Below are positions 18,582 to 27,458 of a stretch of 64,000 nt of DNA, piece by piece. The notes under the pieces were generated by a model. That model worked only from the letters and a program-made list of their open reading frames with translations. It searched no databases and was not told the DNA's origin. The DNA comes from Apibacter muscae (GTDB lineage Bacteria > Bacteroidota > Bacteroidia > Flavobacteriales > Weeksellaceae). Position 1 is the stretch's first letter. Each line of letters begins with the position of its first letter. The stretch is taken from NCBI RefSeq assembly GCF_007845635.1, contig NZ_SELG01000041.1, positions 186,001 through 250,000 on the forward strand, in the 5' to 3' direction. Both the position numbers and the translations under genes were made by a program.

Positions 18582-19433
18582 CTAATAAAAATTTTTTAGA
18601 ATATTTTTTACTTCGTCTATATAGAAACCTCCGAATTCATAAGCATGAAACATTAAAGGATACAATTGTGTGTAGGGCAAACGAGCTTTCCATCCGTTCT
18701 CTAAAGGAAATACTTCATTATAAGATTCATAAAATAAGGGAGAAAAACCTCCAAATAATTTCGACATTCCTAGATCCATTTCTCTATGTCCATAGTAGAC
18801 AGCTGGATCAATAAAATAAATTTCTTGTGTATTAGAGATAATAAAATTACCACTCCACAAATCACCATGTAAAAGAGAAGGATTTTCAGTTGGAAAAATT
18901 TCATTTATGGAATTACAAAATTTCTCAGTAGATAGTAAATCCTTAGAATTAAATTTTTTATCATTAAATAATTTCTCTGCTAAAGGCAAGATTCTAAAAT
19001 TGCTATAAAGATCTTTCCAAGATATACATTGAGGTTTTTTTTGAACTAGAGTTCCCAAATAATTATCCTCAGTAAATCCATAATACGGTTGGGGAATGGA
19101 ATGCATTTTAGCTAAATTTGAACCAAAAATTTCCCATGTTTTTTCCTGGGGAGTACCTTTTTCGATCCATTTTAAAATTAAAAATTGCAAGTGATCTTCT
19201 TCGCTACATTCAATGATCGTAGGAATTTTAAATGTTTGTGATTCTTCAATCACTTTTAAACCATTGTATTCACATTGAAATAAATTAGGGTAATGGGATT
19301 TTAAATTGTACTTTAAAAACATTTTGCCTTGATCGGTATCTAAATAATAGGTTTGATTAATATCTCCGCCAGAAATAAATTTATAATTTTTTATTTTAAA
19401 AGAAAGAATATTTAAAATTTTTAAGAGTTCCAT
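18582..19433 (-). CDS. Fructosamine/ketosamine-3-kinase family protein
   Basis: A 283-residue kinase of the aminoglycoside-phosphotransferase-like fold. FN3K-family marks are clear: an N-terminal GGDINQTY nucleotide loop (22-29), the catalytic loop HGDLWSGN (189-196) and DPAVYYGHREMD (209-220) carrying the metal-binding aspartate. The family phosphorylates ketosamines (glycated amines) so that they can be removed, a form of protein repair. It converges on queG with only five bases between the stops. Confidence 0.88.
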   Translation of the reverse strand: MELLKILNILSFKIKNYKFISGGDINQTYYLDTDQGKMFLKYNLKSHYPNLFQCEYNGLKVIEESQTFKIPTIIECSEEDHLQFLILKWIEKGTPQEKTWEIFGSNLAKMHSIPQPYYGFTEDNYLGTLVQKKPQCISWKDLYSNFRILPLAEKLFNDKKFNSKDLLSTEKFCNSINEIFPTENPSLLHGDLWSGNFIISNTQEIYFIDPAVYYGHREMDLGMSKLFGGFSPLFYESYNEVFPLENGWKARLPYTQLYPLMFHAYEFGGFYIDEVKNILKNFY

Positions 19434-19747
19434 CTTAATTTATAATTAAAGATTTTCAAGTTCTAAAGTTGTAATTATAAAAATATGAATTTTATAATTT
19501 TTTGAAAATAGGCTAATAAAGAAATGATCTCAAAACTATATATAAATTTAAATTCTACTATTTTAAGGCATAGGAATTGCTACATTCAAAGTTTTGTTAA
19601 GATAAATTTAAAATTTAATTCTTGTAAATGCAAGTAGAATTATTTGTAAGCATAGTTGATGCTTGATATATATACTAAATTATTTATAACAAAAAATTTA
19701 TAGCATAAATAATATTTAAATATTTAAAACATTATTTTAAAATTCTC
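19434..19747. other. AT-rich intergenic region between divergent genes
   Basis: Holds the outward promoters of the kinase and the serine hydrolase genes. The only structure I see is a short inverted repeat CTTG-N6-CAAG near 19620. No coding frame or RNA is evident. Confidence 0.45.
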
Positions 19748-20956
19748 ATGATAATAAGTAAATATACAGGATTCATTCTTTTAATCTTTATAGTTTTTTG
19801 TAATACCCTAATATCCTGTAATAAATCTGAAAAAATAAATAAAAATTCTAATCATAGTTTACAAAATCCACCCATTCCATCTTATTCAGGGATTAATTTT
19901 CAATCTATTTTCACAGAAAGTGATAATTATTCTGCCGACGATAATAGAATAAAAGTTATATTAAATAAATATTATAAAGATGTATGGGAAACAGCTAAAT
20001 TAAGTGGAGGAATTTTAGTAGCAAGAGGTAATAATATTTTACTAGAAAAATATTCTGGATATTCAAATTATGATCTTAAAACTTCTATAACAGCTACAAC
20101 GCCTATGCATGTAGCCTCTATTAGTAAAATACTAACCTCTTTAGTAATATTAAAATTGGTTGAAGTAGGTGAAATAAACTTAAATCAAAAAGTAAACACC
20201 ATTCTGAAAAACTTTCCATATTCAGAATTAACCATACAAGATTTATTGACACATAGAAGCGGTTTACCCAACTATGCCTATTTAACGGATAAAAATACAG
20301 ATAGAACGACCTTACTATCTAATCAAGACATTTTAAACTTATTTTCAAACACACAACCGGAGCTTTTATTTAAAAGAGACACACAATTTTTATACTCAAA
20401 TACAAATTTTGTTCTACTAGCCTTAATCGCTGAAAAAATTACGAATACTTCTTTTCCAAGTCTTGTAAACTATATGATTTTTAAACCTTTGGGCATGGAT
20501 CATTCCTATATACTTCAAGAGAAATATGTGCCATATTCAACATTATCCTACTATGCCAATGGAAAACCTTATAATTTTGAATATTTAGACCTGATATACG
20601 GAGATAAGAATTTATATACTACTCCTGATGATTTATTTAGATTGAGTAAAGCTATGTTTGCTCCAAATTTTTTACCTAAAAATTTGCTAGAAAAAATGTT
20701 CACCCCTTATAGTAATGAAAAAAAAGGGATTAAGAATTATGGTCTAGGAATGCGATTAATGGTTTTTGAAAACGGGAAGAAGATAGTTTATCATACCGGT
20801 TGGTGGCACGGAAGTAATGCAATATTTATTCATCTTCTTGATGAAAAAGTTACCATTATTGCTATAGGTAATAAATATTCAAGAGCCATATATTCTGCTA
20901 TAAATTTAACCGCTCTTTTTGGTGATTATCCTTTGAATATGGAGGATCTTCATTAA
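19748..20956 (+). CDS. Serine hydrolase lipoprotein (beta-lactamase / class C fold)
   Basis: A 402-residue lipoprotein: signal segment with a LISC lipobox (Cys24), then a penicillin-binding-protein/beta-lactamase-like domain. All three active-site motifs are present: SISK (Ser124, Lys127), YSN (Tyr216-Asn218) and HTG (His349-Gly351). Family S12 members of this kind are esterases, D-aminopeptidases or DD-peptidases at the envelope; true beta-lactamase activity cannot be inferred. It lies alone between a divergent kinase and the SAM riboswitch. Confidence 0.85.
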   Translation: MIISKYTGFILLIFIVFCNTLISCNKSEKINKNSNHSLQNPPIPSYSGINFQSIFTESDNYSADDNRIKVILNKYYKDVWETAKLSGGILVARGNNILLEKYSGYSNYDLKTSITATTPMHVASISKILTSLVILKLVEVGEINLNQKVNTILKNFPYSELTIQDLLTHRSGLPNYAYLTDKNTDRTTLLSNQDILNLFSNTQPELLFKRDTQFLYSNTNFVLLALIAEKITNTSFPSLVNYMIFKPLGMDHSYILQEKYVPYSTLSYYANGKPYNFEYLDLIYGDKNLYTTPDDLFRLSKAMFAPNFLPKNLLEKMFTPYSNEKKGIKNYGLGMRLMVFENGKKIVYHTGWWHGSNAIFIHLLDEKVTIIAIGNKYSRAIYSAINLTALFGDYPLNMEDLH

Positions 20957-21030
20957 TTTAAAATCTTTAACTTATATTTCATTCAAATTTTTTAAACTTC
21001 TATTAAAAGTTAAATTAAAATAAATTTTTC

Positions 21031-21061
21031 TTGTTTGCTAAAAAAAAAATAAATAAGTTTG
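21031..21061 (+). promoter_or_regulatory. Promoter of the SAM riboswitch-metB-hom transcript
   Basis: TTG (21031-21033), 20 bases, then TAAGTTTG (21054-21061) matches the Bacteroidetes primary sigma promoter. Transcription would start near 21068, about 25 bases before the aptamer. Confidence 0.7.
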
Positions 21062-21092
21062 CATGAGATAAACCTAAGATCATTAACAAAAT

Positions 21093-21192
21093 ACTTATCA
21101 AGAAAGGTGGAGGGATTTGGCCCTATGATACCTTAGCAACCCTCTGTAATGAGTAGGTGCTGCATCCAACCCTTATATAAGGAAAGATAAGT
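21093..21192 (+). promoter_or_regulatory. SAM-I (S-box) riboswitch
   Basis: The aptamer core is plain: closing helix ACTTATC (21093-21099) / GATAAGT (21186-21192), AGAAAGGTGGAGGGATTTGGCC, TATGATACC, and TTAGCAACCCTC (21134-21143 region), then GTGCTGCATCC. These match the conserved S-box core. It senses S-adenosylmethionine. The position directly before metB and hom, and the strong downstream terminator, show that it controls methionine supply at the level of transcription termination. Confidence 0.95.
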
Positions 21193-21230
21193 TGTAAGTA
21201 GCTTTAAATTTAAAACAATAATATTTAAGA

Positions 21231-21270
21231 ATAGCTTCTTCCAATTTTATCGGAAGAAGCTATTTTTTTT
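21231..21270 (+). terminator. Regulated terminator of the SAM riboswitch
   Basis: A perfect 12-bp stem ATAGCTTCTTCC / GGAAGAAGCTAT with a nine-base loop and a run of eight T. It is the expression platform: bound SAM should favour this hairpin and stop transcription before metB. The first gene starts 71 bases later. Confidence 0.92.
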
Positions 21271-21341
21271 AAAAGCCTCTTGAGTAAGTTATTTTTTGAT
21301 GATTGATTAATAAATTTTACTAATTAATTAATAAAAAATTC

Positions 21342-22478
21342 ATGAAATTACAAACCAAACTCGTACACATTTCTAAGCCTGATGAATTAACTGGCGCCAT
21401 TTCAACCCCTATTTATCAAACGTCTTCCTATATCCAAGAATCTCCAGATGTACACAAAGGATTTGCCTATTCTAGAACTGCCAATCCGACTAGGAAAGTG
21501 GTTGAACAAGCCATAGCAGAGTTAGAAGGCGGAGTTTCAGGATTTGCCTTTTCGTCTGGTTTAGCAGCTACTGATTGTGTATTAAAGCTGTTAAATCAAG
21601 GAGATGAAGTGGTTGCAGGTAATGATATTTATGGAGGTACTTACCGAATATTAAGTACGGTATATAATCGATTTGGAATTACTTCCAAATTTATAGATAC
21701 CACCGACGTAAAAAACGTTGCAAATGCAATTTCTGATAAAACAAAAGTAATTTGGATTGAAACTCCCACCAATCCAACATTAAAAGTATCAGATATTAAA
21801 GAAATAGCTAAAATAGCTAAGAGTATAGGAGCATGGCTGATTGTAGACAATACTTTTTTATCACCTGCCTTGCAGCGTCCAATAGAATTAGGTGCAGATA
21901 TAGTTGTTCATAGCGGTACCAAATATTTGTCCGGACATGGAGATGTATTGTCCGGATTCGTAGTAGTTAAATCAGAGGAAGTTGCCGAGCAACTTAAATA
22001 TATTCAAAATACCTCAGGGGCTGTTTTATCACCTTTTGATTCATGGCTAACTTTAAGAGGAATTCAAACCTTAGCTTTACGTTTACAAAAACATTCTTCC
22101 AATGCTCAAAAAATAGCTGAATATCTTTTAACTAACCCAAAAATCGATAAAGTGTACTATCCAGGGTTAAAAAACCATAAAAATCATGAGATTGCTTTAA
22201 AACAACAAGATGCTTTTGGAGGAATGGTTTCTTTTAGTTTAAAAGAAGATACATTAGAAGCAGCAACACGCTTTCTTACAAAAACAAAAATATTTATATT
22301 AGCTGAGAATTTGGGAGATGTGAGAAGTTTAGCTAGTCATCCAGCAACAATGACACATAAATCAACCCCATCTCAAATAAGAAGAGAAACAGGTATTCAA
22401 GATTCTTTAATACGTTTATCGGTAGGTATTGAAGATCCTGAAGACTTAATTAAAGATATAGAACAAGCATTGTGTTAA
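21342..22478 (+). CDS. metB: Cystathionine gamma-synthase / trans-sulfuration PLP enzyme
   Basis: A 378-residue Cys/Met-metabolism PLP enzyme that joins cysteine (or sulfide) with an activated homoserine on the way to methionine. Motifs: SRTANPTRKVVE, SSGLAATDCV, ETPTNPTLKV, the aspartate in IVDNTF (Asp169) and the PLP lysine in SGTKYLSGHG (Lys194); the C-terminal RLSVGIEDPEDL is typical. Sequence alone does not separate gamma-synthase from gamma-/beta-lyase or O-acetylhomoserine sulfhydrylase. The SAM riboswitch and the homoserine dehydrogenase gene 14 bases downstream support a biosynthetic role. Confidence 0.85.
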   Translation: MKLQTKLVHISKPDELTGAISTPIYQTSSYIQESPDVHKGFAYSRTANPTRKVVEQAIAELEGGVSGFAFSSGLAATDCVLKLLNQGDEVVAGNDIYGGTYRILSTVYNRFGITSKFIDTTDVKNVANAISDKTKVIWIETPTNPTLKVSDIKEIAKIAKSIGAWLIVDNTFLSPALQRPIELGADIVVHSGTKYLSGHGDVLSGFVVVKSEEVAEQLKYIQNTSGAVLSPFDSWLTLRGIQTLALRLQKHSSNAQKIAEYLLTNPKIDKVYYPGLKNHKNHEIALKQQDAFGGMVSFSLKEDTLEAATRFLTKTKIFILAENLGDVRSLASHPATMTHKSTPSQIRRETGIQDSLIRLSVGIEDPEDLIKDIEQALC

Positions 22479-22492
22479 TACGATAAATTATT

Positions 22493-23686
22493 ATGAAAAG
22501 AAATAGGTTGAAATTAGGTATTTTTGGATTTGGGTGCGTAGGTACAGGGCTTTACAAAGTGCTAGAGGAAACGGGTAGTGTAGAAGCAAATATAAAAAAA
22601 ATATGTATAAAGCATGCCAATAAGTCTCGCCCTATTGATGCAAAATACTTTACAACCCAAAAAGATGATCTTTTAAACGATCCGGAAATCAATGTAATTG
22701 TTGAATTAATTGATGATGCAGAAGCTGCTTTTGAAATTGTATCAGAAGCAATGCGAAAGGGTAAAGACGTTGTTTCAGCCAATAAAAAAATGATTGCGGA
22801 GCACTTGCCAGAACTCTTGGAACTTGAGAAAAAATATCAAGTTTCATTTTTATACGAGGCATCTGTATGTGCAAGTATTCCCATCATTAGAAATTTAGAG
22901 GAATATTATGATAATGATTTATTAACATCAGTTTCAGGAATATTTAACGGTTCTACCAATTATATTCTTACTCAAATGATTGATGACAATATTCCCTATC
23001 CAGAAGCTTTAAAAGAGGCACAAAATAAAGGATTTGCAGAAACTGATCCTACTTTAGATGTGGAAGGTATTGATCCGAAATATAAGTTATGTATAATTTT
23101 ATTCCATGCCTTTGGTTTAAGTACTAAGCCTGAAAATATTTTTAATTTTGGAATATCTAGGATTAATGATTTTGATTTAAATTTTGCTACCCAACGCAAT
23201 TATGCAATTAAATTAATTGCTAGTTGTAAGAAAAACGGAAATGAGATTAGTGGCTTAGTTGCACCAAGTTTTATTGAAAATAAAGATCCTTTGGCATACG
23301 TAAAATATGAATACAATGGAGTAGTTTTAGAAAGTGCTTTTTCCGAAAACCAATTGATGATCGGTAAGGGAGCTGGAGATAAACCTACAGGATCTGCTGT
23401 TCTTTCAGATATTTCTGCCTTAACTTATGGGTATAGGTATGAAAATAAAAAATATTTACATGTAGATCCATCATTAAAACTGGAAAGTACAGGTAAATAT
23501 AGAGTTTATGTTAGATATTATGATGATTTTGATAGCTTTGATGATTTTTTATCCATTGAAGAAAAATTTATTAGCCCGCAAGGAAATTATTTCATTGGAA
23601 TCATAACATTGGATAAAATCATAAATTCAAAATGGATAAAAGATAATAAAATCAATGTTATATTTTGTAATCAAAATATTGAATAA
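22493..23686 (+). CDS. hom: Homoserine dehydrogenase
   Basis: Reduces aspartate semialdehyde to homoserine, the branch precursor of methionine and threonine. The 397-residue protein has an N-terminal Rossmann motif GFGCVGTGLY (12-21), SANKKMIAEH, YEASVCASIPI, FNGSTNYILTQM and the ETDPTLDVEGIDPKYKL catalytic region. The last 80 residues (from YRVYVRYYDDFD) occupy the place of an ACT domain but are poorly conserved, so feedback inhibition by amino acids is doubtful. It follows metB by 14 bases under the same SAM riboswitch. A terminator follows. Confidence 0.92.
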   Translation: MKRNRLKLGIFGFGCVGTGLYKVLEETGSVEANIKKICIKHANKSRPIDAKYFTTQKDDLLNDPEINVIVELIDDAEAAFEIVSEAMRKGKDVVSANKKMIAEHLPELLELEKKYQVSFLYEASVCASIPIIRNLEEYYDNDLLTSVSGIFNGSTNYILTQMIDDNIPYPEALKEAQNKGFAETDPTLDVEGIDPKYKLCIILFHAFGLSTKPENIFNFGISRINDFDLNFATQRNYAIKLIASCKKNGNEISGLVAPSFIENKDPLAYVKYEYNGVVLESAFSENQLMIGKGAGDKPTGSAVLSDISALTYGYRYENKKYLHVDPSLKLESTGKYRVYVRYYDDFDSFDDFLSIEEKFISPQGNYFIGIITLDKIINSKWIKDNKINVIFCNQNIE

Positions 23687-23712
23687 TTTACAATAAATTA
23701 ATCACGAAAAAA

Positions 23713-23739
23713 CCAGAAATTAACTTTCTGGATTTTTTT
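23713..23739 (+). terminator. Terminator of the metB-hom operon
   Basis: CCAGAAA / TTTCTGG with a five-base loop and an A then eight T. It lies 27 bases after the hom stop. Confidence 0.85.
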
Positions 23740-23830
23740 TAAATATATACACATTATAATAATTCGACTTTAAAAAAGATTCTAAAAATATTACATTTGT
23801 ATTCATATTACAAATCATAAATAAAATTTC

Positions 23831-26449
23831 ATGTCAGAAATAGAATCCAAATATTCGCCCAATCAAATAGAATCTAAATGGTATCAGTTTTGGATGGATC
23901 ATAAATTCTTTCATTCAGAACCCAACGATAAAAAACCTTATACCATTGTAATACCTCCACCCAACGTTACAGGAGTATTACATATGGGTCATATGTTAAA
24001 CAATACCATTCAGGATGTATTAATTAGACGTGCGCGAATGTTAGGATTTAATGCATGTTGGGTTCCTGGTACCGATCATGCCTCTATTGCTACTGAAGCT
24101 AAAGTAGTAGACAAGCTTAAAGAAGAGGGTATAAATAAACATGAAATAGGTAGAGAAAAATTTTTGGAACATGCTTGGGAATGGACCCATAAACATGGGG
24201 GTATTATTTTAGAACAATTAAAGAAATTAGGATGTTCTTGCGATTGGGACAGAACAAAATTCACTCTGGATGAAGACTTAAATACTTCCGTTATTAAAAG
24301 CTTTGTAGATTTATATAGAAGAGGATATATCTACAAAGGAAATAAAATGATTAATTGGGATCCTGAAGCACAAACCAATATTTCTGATGAAGAAGTTATA
24401 TATAAAGAACAAAACGGGAAATTATTTTATTTAAAATATAAAGTTGTCGGTGAAGATAGATTTATAACGGTTGCAACCACTCGCCCGGAAACAATTTTTG
24501 GCGATTCGGCCTTATGTATTAATCCCAACGATGAAAGATATACTTTTCTAAAAGGGAAAAAGGTAGTTGTACCAATCGTTAATAGAGAAGTTCCAGTGAT
24601 TGAAGATGCTTATGTAGATATAGAATTTGGTACGGGTGCTTTAAAAGTTACTCCGGCCCATGATGTGAATGATTACCAATTGGGTCTAAAACATAATTTA
24701 GAAGTTATAGATATTTTTGAAAAAAATGCTACTTTAAACGATAAAGGACTTCACTACCAAGGCAAAGACCGTTTTATAGTTAGAAAGGAAGTTGTTAAAG
24801 AGTTAAAAGAAAAAAACTTATTAGAAAAAGAAGAGGATCATTTAAACAAGGTTGGAACTTCTGAGAGAACGGGAGCAGTAATAGAACCTAGATTATCTAT
24901 TCAATGGTTTATGAAAATGGGTGATTTTTCTAAATCTGCTTTAGATGTAGTATTAAAAGATGAGTTAAAATTATATCCGGAAAAATTCAAAACTACTTAT
25001 AAAAATTGGTTAGAGCATGTTCACGACTGGAATATTTCTCGACAATTGTGGTGGGGACATCGTATACCCGCTTTCTATTACGGAACCGATGAAGACGATT
25101 TTGTAGTGGCGGAAACATTGGAAGAAGCTTTGATCTTAGCCCAACAAAAAAATCCTAATATTAAAGCTGAAAACTTAACTCAAGAAGATGATGTTTTAGA
25201 CACTTGGTTTTCTTCTTGGTTATGGCCAATATCTGTTTTTAATGGGATTAATGAACCCCAAAACAAAGAAATCAATTATTATTATCCTACCCAAGATTTA
25301 GTAACAGGTCCCGATATCATTTTCTTTTGGGTAGCCCGAATGGTAATGGCAGGTTATGCTTTTAGAAATGAAAAACCATTTTCCAATGTTTATTTTACGG
25401 GAATAGTAAGAGATAAACAAAGAAGAAAAATGTCTAAACAATTGGGGAATTCTCCAGACCCCATAGATTTGATTAAACAATACGGTGCAGATGGCGTAAG
25501 GGTAGGAGTCTTGCTAAGTTCATCAGCGGGAAATGATCTTATGTTTGATGAAGATCTTTGTTTACAAGGTCGTAATTTTGCCAATAAAATTTGGAATTCT
25601 TATCGATTAGTGAAGTCTTGGGAAATTGCTTCAGATAAAGTTTTACCAATTGAAAATAAAGAAGCTATTGTTTGGTTAAAAAATAAAATTTCTAAAACAA
25701 TTGATCAGACCAATTTAGATTATAAAAAATATAAGATTTCTGAGGCATTAATGTCCTTGTATAAATTGGTTTGGGATGATTATTGTTCGTGGTATTTAGA
25801 AATAATAAAGCCTCCATTTGGTGAAAAAATAGATAAAGAATCTTACAATGAGACACTTTCCATTTTAGAAGACTTACTAAAATTGTTGCATCCCTATATG
25901 CCATTTATTACAGAAGAAATATGGCAAAATATGAAAAATAGAGATATCAACGAAAGTTTAATTATATCCACTTATCCCGAAAATATTCCTTACGATGATA
26001 ATTTAATAGCTAAATTTGAAAAATCGAAAGAAATCGTTACCGCAGTTCGAAATTTTAGATCTGGAAAAGGAATTTCTCCTAAGGAAGCTTTTGAATTATA
26101 TATTGGTTCAGAAGAAAGTATAGATAATTTGGAAAGTGTAAAAAAACTAGCCAATTTAAGTACTATTTACTGTAATAAAAATACAGATTTACCTGCTTAT
26201 AAATTTTTAATTGATAAAACAGAGTTTTCAATACCTTTTGCAGAAACTATCAATATAGAAGACGAAAAGAAAAAACTACAAGAAGAAATTAATTATTACC
26301 AAGGGTTTTTAAAGGGGGTAATGGCAAAATTGTCCAATGAAAAATTTATGAATGGAGCGCCAGAAAAGGTTATTGAAATAGAAAGAAAGAAGCAAGCCGA
26401 TGCTTTACAAAAAATTGAAATTTTGAATAAACAATTGCTGAGCTTGTAA
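23831..26449 (+). CDS. valS: Valyl-tRNA synthetase
   Basis: Charges tRNA-Val. The 872-residue class I synthetase is full length: HMGH (51-54, the HIGH motif) after PPPNVTGVL, the editing domain with VATTRPETIFGD, the WWGHRIPAFY catalytic region and KMSKQ (533-537). The C-terminal end (from about residue 810) is the valyl-specific coiled-coil arm (DEKKKLQEEINYYQGFL). A -7-like TACATTTG lies at 23792-23799. Confidence 0.98.
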   Translation: MSEIESKYSPNQIESKWYQFWMDHKFFHSEPNDKKPYTIVIPPPNVTGVLHMGHMLNNTIQDVLIRRARMLGFNACWVPGTDHASIATEAKVVDKLKEEGINKHEIGREKFLEHAWEWTHKHGGIILEQLKKLGCSCDWDRTKFTLDEDLNTSVIKSFVDLYRRGYIYKGNKMINWDPEAQTNISDEEVIYKEQNGKLFYLKYKVVGEDRFITVATTRPETIFGDSALCINPNDERYTFLKGKKVVVPIVNREVPVIEDAYVDIEFGTGALKVTPAHDVNDYQLGLKHNLEVIDIFEKNATLNDKGLHYQGKDRFIVRKEVVKELKEKNLLEKEEDHLNKVGTSERTGAVIEPRLSIQWFMKMGDFSKSALDVVLKDELKLYPEKFKTTYKNWLEHVHDWNISRQLWWGHRIPAFYYGTDEDDFVVAETLEEALILAQQKNPNIKAENLTQEDDVLDTWFSSWLWPISVFNGINEPQNKEINYYYPTQDLVTGPDIIFFWVARMVMAGYAFRNEKPFSNVYFTGIVRDKQRRKMSKQLGNSPDPIDLIKQYGADGVRVGVLLSSSAGNDLMFDEDLCLQGRNFANKIWNSYRLVKSWEIASDKVLPIENKEAIVWLKNKISKTIDQTNLDYKKYKISEALMSLYKLVWDDYCSWYLEIIKPPFGEKIDKESYNETLSILEDLLKLLHPYMPFITEEIWQNMKNRDINESLIISTYPENIPYDDNLIAKFEKSKEIVTAVRNFRSGKGISPKEAFELYIGSEESIDNLESVKKLANLSTIYCNKNTDLPAYKFLIDKTEFSIPFAETINIEDEKKKLQEEINYYQGFLKGVMAKLSNEKFMNGAPEKVIEIERKKQADALQKIEILNKQLLSL

Positions 26450-26462
26450 TTATGGTTTAGAT

Positions 26463-26510
26463 AAAAATTAAAGCAGATTAATCATAAGTTTTGTTTTGCT
26501 TTAATTTTTT
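26463..26510 (+). terminator. Terminator after valS
   Basis: AAAAATTAAAGC (26463-26474) pairs with GCTTTAATTTTT (26498-26509) and ends in a T tract. Confidence 0.7.
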
Positions 26511-26603
26511 CAATTATAAAATAATTGGATAGGCTCATTTGAGTTATAATCAATTTAATTCTAAATTTTTAGATATGAATCTTATGAAAATATATATACC
26601 AAA

Positions 26604-27458
26604 TTGAAATTACTTGTAATTATACCTGTTTATAACGAAGCAGAGTTTCTTCTATCTTGTTTAGAGTCATTTGAAAATCAAACTTATGACAAAATTACTT
26701 GGGTAATAGTTAATGATGCTTCCACAGATAAATCTCCAGAGATCATTCAAAATTTTATAAAAGATAAACCTAATTTTCAATACCTTAGCCTCAATCATCG
26801 ATCAGAACATAGTCCTGGGGCTAAGGTGGTACGAACCTTTTATTCCGGCTTAAATACTGTTGACTATTCACAATATGATGCAATAGCTAAGTTAGATGCA
26901 GATATTATTCTACCTCCGGACTATTACAAAATAATGATTAATACATTGAAAGCTAATTCCAGAGTTGGAATGGTTGGAGGTTTGGTATATACAAAACAAA
27001 ATGGAGTTTGGGCTCATGAAGGAGTTGCAAATAAAAATCATATACGAGGAGCAATAAAAACCTATAGAAGACAATGTTTTGAAGATATAGGAGGATTAAG
27101 GGAAACTTTGGGTTGGGATAATCTAGATGTTCTATTGTCCCATATGAAAGGTTGGGAAGTAAGGGTAATTAAAGATATTTGGGTTAAATTGCTAAAACCT
27201 ACCGCCCATGTCTATAAGGATACCAAAGCAGAAAAATTAGGAAAGTACTATTATAATATAGGATTAGACTACGGTCTTGCATTTATTTCTAGTGCTAAAG
27301 CTGCATGGATAGATAAATCTGTAAAGAATTTTTTTATTTCCTACAGAACTTATGTAAAAATGAGTGTAAAAAAAACGAAAAGAGAAATTACTCCTGAAGA
27401 AATAAAGTTTATAAGAAAGTTTCGATGGTATGAGACTTTACAGAAGATAGGTTTATGA
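26604..27458 (+). CDS. Glycosyltransferase family 2
   Basis: A 284-residue GT-A fold sugar transferase: LVIIPVYNEAEFL at the start, WVIVNDASTDKSP, and the DxD-type metal site KLDADIILPP. The middle has GAIKTYRRQCFEDIGG and GWDNLDVLL, the acceptor side. No in-frame ATG precedes the conserved N terminus, so the TTG at 26604 is taken as the start. It opens a four-gene surface-glycan unit; its stop overlaps the next start as ATGA. The donor and acceptor sugars are unknown. Confidence 0.88.
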   Translation: MKLLVIIPVYNEAEFLLSCLESFENQTYDKITWVIVNDASTDKSPEIIQNFIKDKPNFQYLSLNHRSEHSPGAKVVRTFYSGLNTVDYSQYDAIAKLDADIILPPDYYKIMINTLKANSRVGMVGGLVYTKQNGVWAHEGVANKNHIRGAIKTYRRQCFEDIGGLRETLGWDNLDVLLSHMKGWEVRVIKDIWVKLLKPTAHVYKDTKAEKLGKYYYNIGLDYGLAFISSAKAAWIDKSVKNFFISYRTYVKMSVKKTKREITPEEIKFIRKFRWYETLQKIGL

